DNA of 12,296 nt from Halothiobacillus neapolitanus (GCA_020721485.1 DYMR01000020.1:1-12296), one strand, 5' to 3'. Numbered from the stretch's first letter, positions 1-7,194 are shown. Made by a program: numbers and translations. The notes: generated by a model from the letters alone, not told the origin.

Positions 1-24
1 CCACAAATCACTCAAAATAGGATA

Positions 25-47
25 GCCCGCCTCATGCGGGCTTTTTT
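25..47 (+). terminator. Intrinsic terminator of an upstream plus-strand gene
   Basis: Perfect 6-bp GC stem (GCCCGC at 25-30, GCGGGC at 36-41) with the 5-base loop CTCAT, followed by TTTTTTA. It reads on the plus strand and would end a transcript entering from left of the window. It lies inside the last codons of the minus-strand LysR gene, so the hairpin sequence also encodes that protein's C-terminus. On the minus strand the stem is followed only by a mixed A/T run, so termination that way is less certain. Confidence 0.8.
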
Positions 48-1012
48 ATTTCCACCGGGCGCTGAGTGGACGCGGTCGATGTCGGGCTTGATCGCGGCAG
101 CGGAATCTCTACCGCCAGCAGATGCGGCGCGAGTAATTCCTCAATCCACGCCTGAAATACGCGCACGCGCTGCGGTAGGTGGCGGCGATGCGGATAGACC
201 AAATGCACGGGCATTGGCGCGGGTCGTGCGTTGGGCAAAATTTCGACCAATTCGCCGGCGTCCAGATGCGCGCACACATCAAATCGCGGCACTTGAATGA
301 GCCCCATGCCGGCGAGCGCGCCGGCGATGTAGGGTTCCACATGGTTCACGCTGAGCCGACTGGATAGCCGCATGTGTCGGGTGTCGCCCTGCGCCTGCCA
401 TGCCCAGTTTGCCGCGCGGTTTCCCGTCGCCGCCCCGTATTCGATCGTCCAGTGCGCGTCGAGATCTTGCGGGTACTGTGGCACGCCGTAGCGCGCCAGA
501 TACGCGGGGCTGGCGCAGTTGACCATGTCGAACGCGCCGAGCGGTCGGGCGATGAGGCTGCTCGCGGCGAGCGGCCCCACGCGCAGCGCGCAATCCACGC
601 CTTCGCGCGCGAGATCGACGAGGTGGTCGCCCGCCCCGAGTTCGATGTCGAGACCGGGGTGGCGCGCAAAAAAATCCGCCAGCGCCGGCACGATGAAACG
701 CCGCGCGATGCGGCTGGGCGCGTCCACGCGCAGGCGCCCGCTGAGTGCGCCGGCATCGGGCTGAAAGTGCCGCTCCAGATCGTCCACGCTTTCGACCAAC
801 GCGGTGGCGCGCTCGCGCAGCGCTTCGCCATCGGCGGTCAAACTCACCCGCCGGGTGGTGCGGTGCAGTAGGCGCACGCCGAGGCGCGTTTCAAGCTGGC
901 GCAGTGCGGTGGAAACCGTCGCGCGCGGTAGGCCGAGTTGCTCAGCGACGCGGGTGAAGCTGCCGCAGTCGGCCAGACGCAGGAACAGTCGAAGCCGGTC
1001 GATTCGATCCAT
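32..1012 (-). CDS. LysR-type transcriptional regulator
   Basis: A 326-residue DNA-binding regulator. The N-terminal winged helix-turn-helix (about residues 3-60) contains the typical AEQLGLPRATVSTALRQLE recognition segment and the LLHRTTRRVSLT wing. A linker helix follows to about 85, then a two-lobed effector domain (about 89-295) with the family landmark GALAGMGLIQVPRF. LysR proteins are usually about 300 residues; here a tail rich in Ser, Thr and Pro (about 297-326) extends past the fold and runs through the terminator at 25-47. The ATG start matches the normal family N-terminus (MDRIDRLRLFLRLA). The gene is divergent from the dehydrogenase at 1110 with a 97-base spacer, so it probably controls that gene and itself. 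The effector is not predictable. The call of family is firm; the target is inference. Confidence 0.93.
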   Translation of the reverse strand: MDRIDRLRLFLRLADCGSFTRVAEQLGLPRATVSTALRQLETRLGVRLLHRTTRRVSLTADGEALRERATALVESVDDLERHFQPDAGALSGRLRVDAPSRIARRFIVPALADFFARHPGLDIELGAGDHLVDLAREGVDCALRVGPLAASSLIARPLGAFDMVNCASPAYLARYGVPQYPQDLDAHWTIEYGAATGNRAANWAWQAQGDTRHMRLSSRLSVNHVEPYIAGALAGMGLIQVPRFDVCAHLDAGELVEILPNARPAPMPVHLVYPHRRHLPQRVRVFQAWIEELLAPHLLAVEIPLPRSSPTSTASTQRPVEIKKPA

Positions 1013-1031
1013 TGTTCAAAAATCCCGAACA
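1013..1031. promoter_or_regulatory. LysR-box-like inverted repeat
   Basis: TGTTC (1013-1017) and GAACA (1027-1031) form a perfect 5-bp inverted repeat with a 9-base spacer. This is the T-N11-A geometry of LysR-type binding sites (TTC-N9-GAA). It directly abuts the start codon of the LysR gene and sits 79 bases before the divergent dehydrogenase start. In that place it would suit repression of the regulator's own expression. Assignment to this regulator is inference. A minus-strand CATAAT at 1042-1047 could be the regulator's -10 box, but no good -35 accompanies it. Confidence 0.5.
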
Positions 1032-1109
1032 GTTTGTGCGCATTATGCGGATTTATCTTCATGTCGCACCCCCTAGACTGAATGCCCCACCCTTCGTCTG
1101 GAGTCCCTC

Positions 1110-1886
1110 ATGTCCAATCTGCACAGCATCCATGGCAAAACCGTTCTCATCGCCGGCGGCGCGAAGAATCTGGGCGGTCTGCTCGCGCGGGATTTCGCAC
1201 AGCACGGCGCAAAAGCGATCGCCATTCACTACAACAGCGCGGCGACACAGGCGGCGGCCGAGGCCACCGTCGCGGCGATTCGCGCGGCAGGCAGTGAGGC
1301 GGTCACGCTGCAAGCCGATTTGTCCACGGCGGGCGCGATGGAAAAACTGTTCGCGGACACGGTCGCCGCCGTCGGTCGGCCAGACATTGCGGTCAACACC
1401 GTCGGCAAGGTGCTGAAAAAGCCGATCGCCGACATCAGCGAGGCTGAATACGACGAGATGGCGACGGTCAACGCCAAAACGGCGTTCTTTTTCCTGAAGG
1501 AAGCGGGGCCCCACCTCAACGACAACGGCAAGATCGTGACTCTGGTCACTTCGCTGTTGGGTGCCTACACGCCTTTTTATGCTTCGTATGCGGGCACCAA
1601 AGCGCCGGTGGAGCACTTCACGCGCGCGGCGTCGAAGGAATTCGGCGCGCGCGGCATTTCGGTCACGGCGATTGGTCCGGGGCCAATGGACACCCCGTTC
1701 TTCTACGGCCAGGAAGGCGCCGATGCGGTGGCCTATCACAAGACCGCCGCCGCCCTGTCGCCGTCGAGTAAAACCGGCCTGACCGACATCGCAGACATCG
1801 TGCCGTGGATTCGTTTTCTCGTCACGGACGGCTGGTGGATGACCGGGCAAACCATTCTCGTGAACGGCGGCTACACCACCAAATAA
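1110..1886 (+). CDS. Short-chain dehydrogenase/reductase (SDR), substrate unknown
   Basis: A 258-residue NAD(P)-dependent oxidoreductase of classical SDR length, cytoplasmic. Visible landmarks: Rossmann glycine motif GGAKNLGG (16-23), D70 in the LQADLS adenine-site segment, the NTVG motif (96-99), N121, catalytic S148, Y160 and K164 (YAGTK), a PGPMDTPFF cofactor/substrate segment (190-198), and the typical C-terminal TGQTILVNGG. The glycine motif departs from TGxxxGxG: residue 16 is Gly for Thr and residue 21 is Leu for Gly. From memory, a recognisable SDR subfamily often found beside a LysR gene shares this. The start is supported by GGAG (1100-1103) six bases before the ATG. Divergent from the LysR regulator and followed by a strong terminator, it is a single-gene unit. 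The substrate cannot be read from sequence. Confidence 0.92.
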   Translation: MSNLHSIHGKTVLIAGGAKNLGGLLARDFAQHGAKAIAIHYNSAATQAAAEATVAAIRAAGSEAVTLQADLSTAGAMEKLFADTVAAVGRPDIAVNTVGKVLKKPIADISEAEYDEMATVNAKTAFFFLKEAGPHLNDNGKIVTLVTSLLGAYTPFYASYAGTKAPVEHFTRAASKEFGARGISVTAIGPGPMDTPFFYGQEGADAVAYHKTAAALSPSSKTGLTDIADIVPWIRFLVTDGWWMTGQTILVNGGYTTK

Positions 1887-1917
1887 CGCGCGCGCAGACG
1901 CCGCTTTTCGTCCGAAA

Positions 1918-1960
1918 AAAACCCGCGCAGTCTACGAACAGAGTGCGCGGGTTTTGTTTT
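1918..1960. terminator. Bidirectional intrinsic terminator
   Basis: A 12-bp perfect stem, AAAACCCGCGCA (1918-1929) with TGCGCGGGTTTT (1944-1955), and a 14-base loop in which TCT and AGA can pair. A run of A precedes it (1915-1921) and TTTTGTTTT follows, so it can stop transcription from both sides. It lies between the convergent dehydrogenase and engB genes and serves both. Confidence 0.92.
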
Positions 1961-1976
1961 CGGCGCCCTGTTTGCC

Positions 1977-2645
1977 TTATGCGGAGGCGCCCGGCAATTC
2001 CGGCAGCTCGGGCGACGCAGGAAGCTCCGTCGTTTCGGGCGCAGTCAGCCATTGCATGAGCAATGCGTTGGCGGCGGGCACGCCCGTGCCGCGCACGCCG
2101 GAGAAGGGCAGCCAGTGTACGGTGGCTAGGTCGGGGTCTTTTTTCAAGGCGAACACGGCCTTGCTGATTTCGTTTTGACTGAGTTTGTCGGACTTGCTCA
2201 GCAGCGCCAGCACCGGCAGTTGGCGACTGTGGGCGTACAGAATCATTTGCCGATCGGTGTCTTTGAGCGGGTGGCGAATGTCCATAATCACCACCACGCC
2301 GGCCAGCGATTCTCGCTTGGAAAAATACTCGGCCAAGGCCGCGCCCCAGCGCACGCGCATGGCTTCCGGCACCTTGGCGTAGCCGTAGCCGGGCAAATCC
2401 ACCAATCGGCGGCTTTCGTCGCCCAGGCCGAACAGGTTGATGAGTTGCGTGCGCCCTGGGGTGCGCGAGGTGCGCGCCAGGCTTTTTTGCCCGACGAGGG
2501 CATTGATGGCGGTCGATTTGCCAGCGTTCGAGCGGCCTGCAAAGGCGATTTCTCGCCCCGAATCCTCCGGTAATTCCCGCAAACTGGGGGCGCTGAGCAT
2601 GAAGAAGGCGCGCGGCAGGACGATCATATTCTGGGCTCGGGTCAC
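1977..2645 (-). CDS. engB: Ribosome biogenesis GTP-binding protein EngB (YsxC/YihA)
   Basis: A TRAFAC-class GTPase needed for late assembly of the 50S ribosomal subunit; cytoplasmic, usually essential. G motifs are all visible: G1 GRSNAGKS (37-44), G2 in RTPGRTQ (T62), G3 DLPGYG (83-88), G4 as SKSD (150-153, in place of NKxD, close to the TKAD of the E. coli protein), and a G5 Ser at 182. After about residue 205 comes a short acidic, proline-rich tail (SPELPELPG) outside the fold. At 222 residues it is slightly longer than the usual 195-215. The start is uncertain. GTG at 2645 is the furthest possible, since a TAA lies two codons upstream; ATG at 2627 (residue 7) is the alternative, and neither has a clear Shine-Dalgarno. 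engB beside cytochrome c4 is the arrangement I recall from Pseudomonas. Confidence 0.95.
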   Translation of the reverse strand: MTRAQNMIVLPRAFFMLSAPSLRELPEDSGREIAFAGRSNAGKSTAINALVGQKSLARTSRTPGRTQLINLFGLGDESRRLVDLPGYGYAKVPEAMRVRWGAALAEYFSKRESLAGVVVIMDIRHPLKDTDRQMILYAHSRQLPVLALLSKSDKLSQNEISKAVFALKKDPDLATVHWLPFSGVRGTGVPAANALLMQWLTAPETTELPASPELPELPGASA

Positions 2646-2659
2646 AATTTAAGGGGCTC

Positions 2660-2665
2660 ATGATA
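2660..2665 (-). promoter_or_regulatory. Possible -10 box for engB
   Basis: On the minus strand this reads TATCAT, five of six matches to TATAAT. Transcription would begin near 2653, giving a leader of about 8 bases to the GTG or about 26 to the ATG at 2627. The second is the more normal leader and slightly favours the ATG. No -35 is seen at the right distance; a GC hairpin occupies that stretch. Weak call. Confidence 0.3.
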
Positions 2666-2674
2666 CGCGCTGTC

Positions 2675-2693
2675 TCCCGTCCTCGGGGCGGGA
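2675..2693. other. GC-rich hairpin between engB and cytochrome c4
   Basis: TCCCGTCC (2675-2682) pairs with GGGCGGGA (2686-2693) across a 3-base loop TCG: 8 bp including one G-T pair. No T-run follows on either strand, so it is not a standard terminator. It lies upstream of both divergent genes. It may be an RNA structure or a protein site; the function is unknown. Confidence 0.4.
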
Positions 2694-2730
2694 ATAACGC
2701 CCTGTTCCATCAGTCGATTCTTATGGGGCA

Positions 2731-2744
2731 TTGATCAAACCGAA
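2731..2744 (+). promoter_or_regulatory. Weak FNR/ANR-like site upstream of cytochrome c4
   Basis: TTGAT at 2731-2735 is a perfect left half of the FNR consensus TTGAT-N4-ATCAA, but the right half (CCGAA at 2740-2744) matches at only two of five positions. Its centre is about 41.5 bases before the start point expected from the -10 box at 2767-2772, the usual position for an FNR-class activator. The spacing is suggestive and the sequence match is poor. Confidence 0.22.
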
Positions 2745-2763
2745 TCGCAGCCGCGCCGTTCGC

Positions 2764-2772
2764 TGCTAGAAT
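2764..2772 (+). promoter_or_regulatory. Extended -10 promoter for the cytochrome c4 gene
   Basis: TGCTAGAAT is an extended -10 element (TGn followed by TAGAAT, five of six matches to TATAAT). The expected -35 position (2744-2749, ATCGCA) has no consensus, as is common for extended -10 promoters or activator-dependent ones. The start point would be near 2779, about 75 bases before the ATG at 2854. Confidence 0.5.
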
Positions 2773-2853
2773 CGGCTGATTTTCTGCCGTTGCGCGCCTT
2801 TTGGGCGGGGCATGGGCATTGGTCTAACCCGCTGATTGAAACAGGTGCGTGTG

Positions 2854-3492
2854 ATGAAATTGAATCGGTTTTCTGTTGCGTTGGCTGCGATTCGTCCGTT
2901 GATCGGAGCCTGCGGGGTGTTGTTGGCCACCACCGTGGCGGTGCAGGCCGCCAGTGATGTGGAGGCGGGCAAGGCCGCCAGCGCGACTTGCGCGGCCTGC
3001 CACGGGGCAACGGGCAACAGCGCCGCGCCGATGTTTCCCTCCATCGCCGGCCAATCCGCGAGCTACATCGCCGAGCAGTTGCATGCCTTTCGCGATGGCA
3101 ATCGGGTGAATCCGATCATGAGCCCGCAGGCCAAGGCGCTGACGGATCAACAAATCACCGATCTGGCGGCCTATTTTTCCGCCCAAACCCGCACGGTGGC
3201 CGCGCCTAGCACGGATGATTCCATCCCCGGCGCGCATTTGTGGAAATTCGGCGGACATTCGAACAGCATCGCCGCCTGCGCCGCCTGCCACGGGGCGCAA
3301 GGGCAGGGCAATCAGCCGGCCGGTTTTCCGGCGCTGCGCGGGCTCACGCCGCAGTATGTGCTGGAATCGCTGATGTCGTATCGCGACGAGCAGCGCAAAA
3401 CCGAGCATGCCAACATCATGGTGAGCATTGCGAAAAAACTGTCGGATGACGACATGAAGAATGTGGCGCAGCACATTGCCACTTTCCGCTGA
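2854..3492 (+). CDS. Diheme cytochrome c4
   Basis: A periplasmic electron carrier with two c-type heme domains; in related bacteria c4 feeds terminal oxidases, notably cbb3 type. The protein is 212 residues. The signal peptide covers about 1-32, with hydrophobic core IGACGVLLATTVAV and probable cleavage near AVQA/ASDV. The two halves are a tandem duplication. Each has a CAACHGA heme-binding site (46-50 and 142-146) and a downstream Met as likely sixth ligand (M89 in NPIMS, M189 in NIMVS). I chose ATG at 2854, preceded by AGGTG (2843-2847) at 6 bases. A longer reading from TTG at 2836 is open but has no ribosome site and would spoil the signal peptide. It is divergent from engB and upstream of resB-ccsA, which make the machinery that attaches its hemes. 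Confidence 0.93.
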   Translation: MKLNRFSVALAAIRPLIGACGVLLATTVAVQAASDVEAGKAASATCAACHGATGNSAAPMFPSIAGQSASYIAEQLHAFRDGNRVNPIMSPQAKALTDQQITDLAAYFSAQTRTVAAPSTDDSIPGAHLWKFGGHSNSIAACAACHGAQGQGNQPAGFPALRGLTPQYVLESLMSYRDEQRKTEHANIMVSIAKKLSDDDMKNVAQHIATFR

Positions 3493-3759
3493 TTGCCATT
3501 CCTCGTCGCGCCGTTGCCTCGCGTTGTGTCCGTGGCGACTGCGTGAAAAAACTTCGGGGCAAACCCCTGAATAATCCCTGGGGCACGCGCCCCAGCCACG
3601 CGCGCCCGGAGGGTGCGTGCCCGCCGGTGACAGTACCGCAGTGTTTGACTCAGGAACTTCTGACCCTGCGCTGGCTCGAACGATCCGCTTGTCTTTATTC
3701 CAAGACCTTGCCTGACCGATCGTTTGATTAATTTCGTTTGAATTCTTAGGCCGAACCGC
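3493..3759 (+). other. Structured 267-base spacer before resB
   Basis: No convincing gene lies here. It holds several hairpins in a row: TTCGGGG/CCCCTGAA with loop CAAA (3553-3571, one bulged T); CTGGGGC/GCCCCAG with loop ACGC (3578-3595, 7 bp perfect); and CGGT/ACCG (3625-3638). The 3' part of the spacer (about 3680-3759) is AT-richer and probably holds the start signals of resB, though no clear -35/-10 pair is found. GGGCACGC (3581-3588) can also pair with GCGTGCCC (3615-3622), which would break the second hairpin, so two exclusive folds are possible. None of the stems has a T-run, so this is not a simple terminator for c4. It could be an RNA leader, a processing site or a stabilising 3' end. 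I do not recognise a known riboswitch family. Confidence 0.45.
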
Positions 3760-5880
3760 ATGTCCGATAGCCCGCACACCGCCACTCCCCCGATCAGCAC
3801 TGTCCCGCCGCACAAAGTGGCCGCGCCCGGCGTCGCGCGGCGGGTGTTGTTGTGGCTGACCTCGATGAACTTGGCGGTCACGCTGCTGGTGGTGCTGGCC
3901 ATCGCCTCGGTGATTGGCACCGTGCTCAAACAAGACGAATCCTTCAACAGCTATCTGGATGTGTTCGGCCCGTTTTGGTTTGCCGTGTTCCGCGATCTGT
4001 CGCTCTACGATGTGTACTCGGCGGTATGGTTTGTGGCCATTCTGCTGTTTTTGGTCGCGTCCACCTCCTCCTGCGTGAGCCGCAACGCGCCGAGTTTTTT
4101 GCGCGATATTCGAAATTTCCGCCTGAACGCGCAAGAAAAATCCCTGCGCGGCTTTGCCCACCGCGCCGAAATGCGCACCGCCGAATCGGTTGAAGGCATT
4201 GTGCCGCGCGTGCAAGCGCTGCTCACGCGGCACGGCTACGCCCACCGGATGAAAGCCTCGCCGCAGGAAACCCTGATTTCCGGCCGCAAAGGCGGGCTGA
4301 ACCGCATCGGCTATATTTTTGCGCATATCGGCATCATCGTGGTGCTGCTCGGCGGCCTGATGGATAGCCAAATTCAGCTCAAGCTGATGGATGCCTTCGG
4401 CATGGTGAAGGTGGAAACCCGCAACATTCCCGCCTCCGAAGTCCCGAAAGACAGCCAAATTCCGGTCGGCGGTTTGCAGGCGTTTCGCGGCACGGTCAAC
4501 ATTCCTGAGAAGAAATGGGGCGATGTGGTGTTCATTGGCCTGAAAGATGGCTATGTGATGCAAAACCTACCGTTCAAGATTTATGTAAACAAGTTCGCCA
4601 TCGAGCATTACGACACCGGCATGCCCAAATCGTATGAATCGAATGTCACGCTCACCAACAAAACCACCGGCGAGCAAATTACCCGCACCATTGAAGTGAA
4701 CCACCCGCTGCACTACATGGGCTACAACATTTTCCAATCCAGTTTTGGCGATGGCGGCACCGAGCTGAAAATGCAGGCGTGGCAGCTCGCGGGCAAAGCC
4801 GGCGTGGCGCAGCCGCTGGATTCTGCGGTATTCCAGAAAAAGAGCTTCGATTTCGATCACAAGCCGTATCAGATCGAATTCACCGATTTCCGCCTGTACA
4901 ACATCAACCCGGTGGCGGGTAAAGACGGGGTGGTGCATCAGCAAAACATGGGGCCCTCCGTCACCTTCAAACTGCGCAATGCGGCGGGGGAAGCCATTGA
5001 ATATCAAAACTATTTCTTGCCGATCACCTTCAAAGGACACCAGTATTTCTTAAGCGGCGTGAAACGCAGCATCGGCGGCGCGCAGCAATTTCTGTACATT
5101 CCCGCCGACCACAAAGGCACGATCGACACCTTCATGGCCTACTTAGCCACCCTGTCGGATCGGCAAAAAATGCAGGAAATCGCCGCCTCGTTGATCGGCG
5201 AAGTGGACAGCAGCGTCACCGGTAAAGATCAGGCGACCAATGCCCAAATCGCCCAATCCGCCAGCGCGTCGATTGCGGATTTGATCGGCACCTTCGTCCA
5301 CCAAGGCTTCGGCGTGATGCAACAAAAAATCGACGCTGCGCTGGCCAAACGCAACCTCGCGCCCGCTGAAGCGAAAAAAGCCGAGCAAGCCTCGATCAGC
5401 GTCGTGCGTTCCGTGCTGGAACGCGCCTTCCTCGAAACGCTGGCCGCGCAGGGCGGCAAGCAGGAATTCACCGAGGCGGATGCGAAATTCTTCGACGATG
5501 CCATGGATGCGATTTCCGCCCTGCCGGCGTATGGCTCGCCGATTTTCGTGCAGCCGGTCAGCTTCCATCAGATTCAATCCACTGGGCTGGAAGTGTCTCG
5601 CGCACCCGGTGCCATTTGGTTGATTCTGGGCTCGCTGATGCTGGTGGCCGGTATTTTCATGAGCTTCTATATTCATTACCGTCGGCAGTGGGTGTTAATC
5701 AAACCGGAAGGTTCCGGCGCGCGGCTGCTGGTGGCGGGGTCGGATATTCGGAAAAATATCGAATTCGATCAGGCATTTTCTGCGATGTGTGCTGAACTTA
5801 TGGCGATAACCCAAGCCCAACCCATTCCAGAATCTTCACCCGATCCGCAAGAACCAGAGCCCAAAGAATCATCGGCCTAG
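3760..5880 (+). CDS. resB: Cytochrome c biogenesis protein ResB (Ccs1)
   Basis: A 706-residue inner-membrane protein, one half of the System II heme exporter and cytochrome c synthase. Four membrane spans are visible: about 36-55 (LAVTLLVVLAIASVIGTVL), 86-104 (AVWFVAILLFLVAS), 184-201 (YIFAHIGIIVVLLGGLM) and 617-637 (AIWLILGSLMLVAGIFMSFYI). H189 in the third span is a candidate heme ligand of the kind known in the family. Residues about 205-615 form the large periplasmic domain, ending in an Ala/Gln/Glu-rich, helix-prone stretch (about 455-590). A cytoplasmic tail with Pro/Glu repeats follows 640. The first 25 residues are Pro/Thr-rich and probably disordered. The start has a weak TTAGG nine bases upstream. 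It is followed after 64 bases by ccsA, its obligate partner. Length suits the proteobacterial form. Confidence 0.95.
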   Translation: MSDSPHTATPPISTVPPHKVAAPGVARRVLLWLTSMNLAVTLLVVLAIASVIGTVLKQDESFNSYLDVFGPFWFAVFRDLSLYDVYSAVWFVAILLFLVASTSSCVSRNAPSFLRDIRNFRLNAQEKSLRGFAHRAEMRTAESVEGIVPRVQALLTRHGYAHRMKASPQETLISGRKGGLNRIGYIFAHIGIIVVLLGGLMDSQIQLKLMDAFGMVKVETRNIPASEVPKDSQIPVGGLQAFRGTVNIPEKKWGDVVFIGLKDGYVMQNLPFKIYVNKFAIEHYDTGMPKSYESNVTLTNKTTGEQITRTIEVNHPLHYMGYNIFQSSFGDGGTELKMQAWQLAGKAGVAQPLDSAVFQKKSFDFDHKPYQIEFTDFRLYNINPVAGKDGVVHQQNMGPSVTFKLRNAAGEAIEYQNYFLPITFKGHQYFLSGVKRSIGGAQQFLYIPADHKGTIDTFMAYLATLSDRQKMQEIAASLIGEVDSSVTGKDQATNAQIAQSASASIADLIGTFVHQGFGVMQQKIDAALAKRNLAPAEAKKAEQASISVVRSVLERAFLETLAAQGGKQEFTEADAKFFDDAMDAISALPAYGSPIFVQPVSFHQIQSTGLEVSRAPGAIWLILGSLMLVAGIFMSFYIHYRRQWVLIKPEGSGARLLVAGSDIRKNIEFDQAFSAMCAELMAITQAQPIPESSPDPQEPEPKESSA

Positions 5881-5944
5881 CGCCGGATGCGACCGCGCCC
5901 CGAGCCGGTCACCCCTTCCTTGAACTGCATTCAGGAGTTTTGTT

Positions 5945-7150
5945 ATGTCCGTGCCGAAAGAACACATGCTGCCGATGCTCGACGCATCGCTGGCACCCAC
6001 GAAAAGCCGCATCAGCATCCTTGATGTGCTCTACACCGTGGTGCTGCTGGCCGGTGCCAGTTATGCCTACGCCAACTACAGCAGCTTCATGGGCTATTAC
6101 GGCTCCGGCACGCTGTGGGGCGCCGCGATTGGTCTCGCGTTTTTGGGCTGGCTCTGGCCGGCCACCCGGGTACTGGTCACGGTGGTGGCGGTGTTCGCCC
6201 TGCTGACGCTGTTCCAATACAACCTCTACGCGCCGGATGGCGCCGTGGGCCGCGACAAACTCCACGCCATTCAAGAAGGGCACTTCTTCCTGAAGTTCTT
6301 CCTCTCCAGCCCCGCCGCCACCATGTGGATGGTCACGCTGTTCGCAATGGCGATGCCGACCTACTTCTTCGGACTGTGGCAGCGCTCTGAATTCACGCTC
6401 AAGGTCGGCAGCGCGCTGGTCTGGAGCGGGATTGCGATGGGCTTCATCGGCTTTTTTGCCCGCTGGCGCGAATCGTATTTGATTAATTTCGATTACGGCC
6501 ACATCCCGGTCAGCAACCTGTACGAAGTGTTCATCGTGTTCAGCGTGTTCACCTCCATCCTCTACCTCTACTACGAACGGCGCTACAAAACCCGCGCGCT
6601 GGGCGGCTTTGTGATGACCGTCGTCACCGCCGCGCTGGGCTTTTTAATGTGGTACCAGTTTTATCAAAATGCCAGCGCCATCGAGCCGCTGGTGCCCGCA
6701 CTCAAAAGCTGGTGGATGAAAATCCATGTGCCCGCCAACTTCATTGGCTACGGCAGCTTCGCCATCTCCGCGATGGTCGGCGTGGCGTACTTGATTAAAG
6801 AAAAAATGGGTGGCGATGCCCCCGGCGACCGCTTGCCGCCGCTGTCCGTGATGGATGACATCATGTACAAATCCATCGCCCTGGGCTTTGCCTTCTTCAC
6901 CATCGCCACCATCCTCGGCGCCCTGTGGGCCGCTGAAGCCTGGGGCGGCTACTGGAGCTGGGATCCGAAAGAAACTTGGGCGCTGATCGTGTGGCTGAAC
7001 TACGCCGCCTGGTTGCACCTGCGTCTCTCCAAAGGTTGGCGCGGCACCGCAATGGCTTGGTGGTCGGTCGCCGGCTTGCTGGTCACCACCTTCGCTTTCC
7101 TCGGGGTGAACATGTTCCTCTCCGGTTTGCATTCTTACGGCAAGCTCTGA
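5945..7150 (+). CDS. ccsA: Cytochrome c biogenesis protein CcsA (ResC; also annotated CcsB)
   Basis: A 401-residue polytopic membrane protein that passes heme to the periplasm and, with ResB, joins it to CxxCH cysteines. The tryptophan-rich heme-handling signature is WGGYWSWDPKETW (333-345). The flanking periplasmic histidines are H261 (KIHVPANFIGYG) and H392 (SGLHSYG), and H186 in GHIPVSNLYE is the conserved membrane-embedded His. About eight hydrophobic spans are seen, including 27-45, 58-74, 76-92, 126-143, 155-172, 192-209, 264-283 and 310-330. The N-terminal 150 residues precede the core family domain, as in other proteobacterial versions. AGGAG (5932-5936) lies eight bases before the ATG, a strong start. 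A terminator follows 45 bases after the stop. The names CcsA, CcsB and ResC are used inconsistently for this family. Confidence 0.96.
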   Translation: MSVPKEHMLPMLDASLAPTKSRISILDVLYTVVLLAGASYAYANYSSFMGYYGSGTLWGAAIGLAFLGWLWPATRVLVTVVAVFALLTLFQYNLYAPDGAVGRDKLHAIQEGHFFLKFFLSSPAATMWMVTLFAMAMPTYFFGLWQRSEFTLKVGSALVWSGIAMGFIGFFARWRESYLINFDYGHIPVSNLYEVFIVFSVFTSILYLYYERRYKTRALGGFVMTVVTAALGFLMWYQFYQNASAIEPLVPALKSWWMKIHVPANFIGYGSFAISAMVGVAYLIKEKMGGDAPGDRLPPLSVMDDIMYKSIALGFAFFTIATILGALWAAEAWGGYWSWDPKETWALIVWLNYAAWLHLRLSKGWRGTAMAWWSVAGLLVTTFAFLGVNMFLSGLHSYGKL

Positions 7151-7194
7151 TGTTCTGCCCGTTACTCGGCTAATTACTCGGCACCCACCGAACC

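Noticed and set aside
1059..1850. Minus-strand open frame of 263 codons opposite the SDR gene
   Set aside because: Arg/Gly-rich shadow of a clear SDR gene; would also overlap the LysR promoter region.
1822..2661. Minus-strand open frame of 279 codons overlapping engB in another frame
   Set aside because: Out of frame with EngB, whose GTPase motifs are complete; runs through the terminator at 1918-1960.
3543..3731. 62-codon plus-strand frame in the c4-resB spacer, a possible leader peptide
   Set aside because: GTG start without a ribosome site, crosses all the hairpins, and no stretch of repeated regulatory codons or known family.
3723..3736. 14-base sequence TTTGATTAATTTCG repeated at 6478-6491
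   Set aside because: The second copy encodes conserved ccsA residues (LINF); a single 14-base match within 12 kb is compatible with chance.
2824..4563. Very long minus-strand open frame (579 codons) antisense to c4 and resB
   Set aside because: It mirrors two well-identified plus-strand genes, has a His/Gln/Arg-rich composition without any domain, and runs through the hairpin spacer. It is a by-product of high-GC codon use.
5891..5910. GACCG/CGGTC hairpin between resB and ccsA
   Set aside because: Only 5 bp with a 10-base loop and no T-run; too weak to call a regulatory element.
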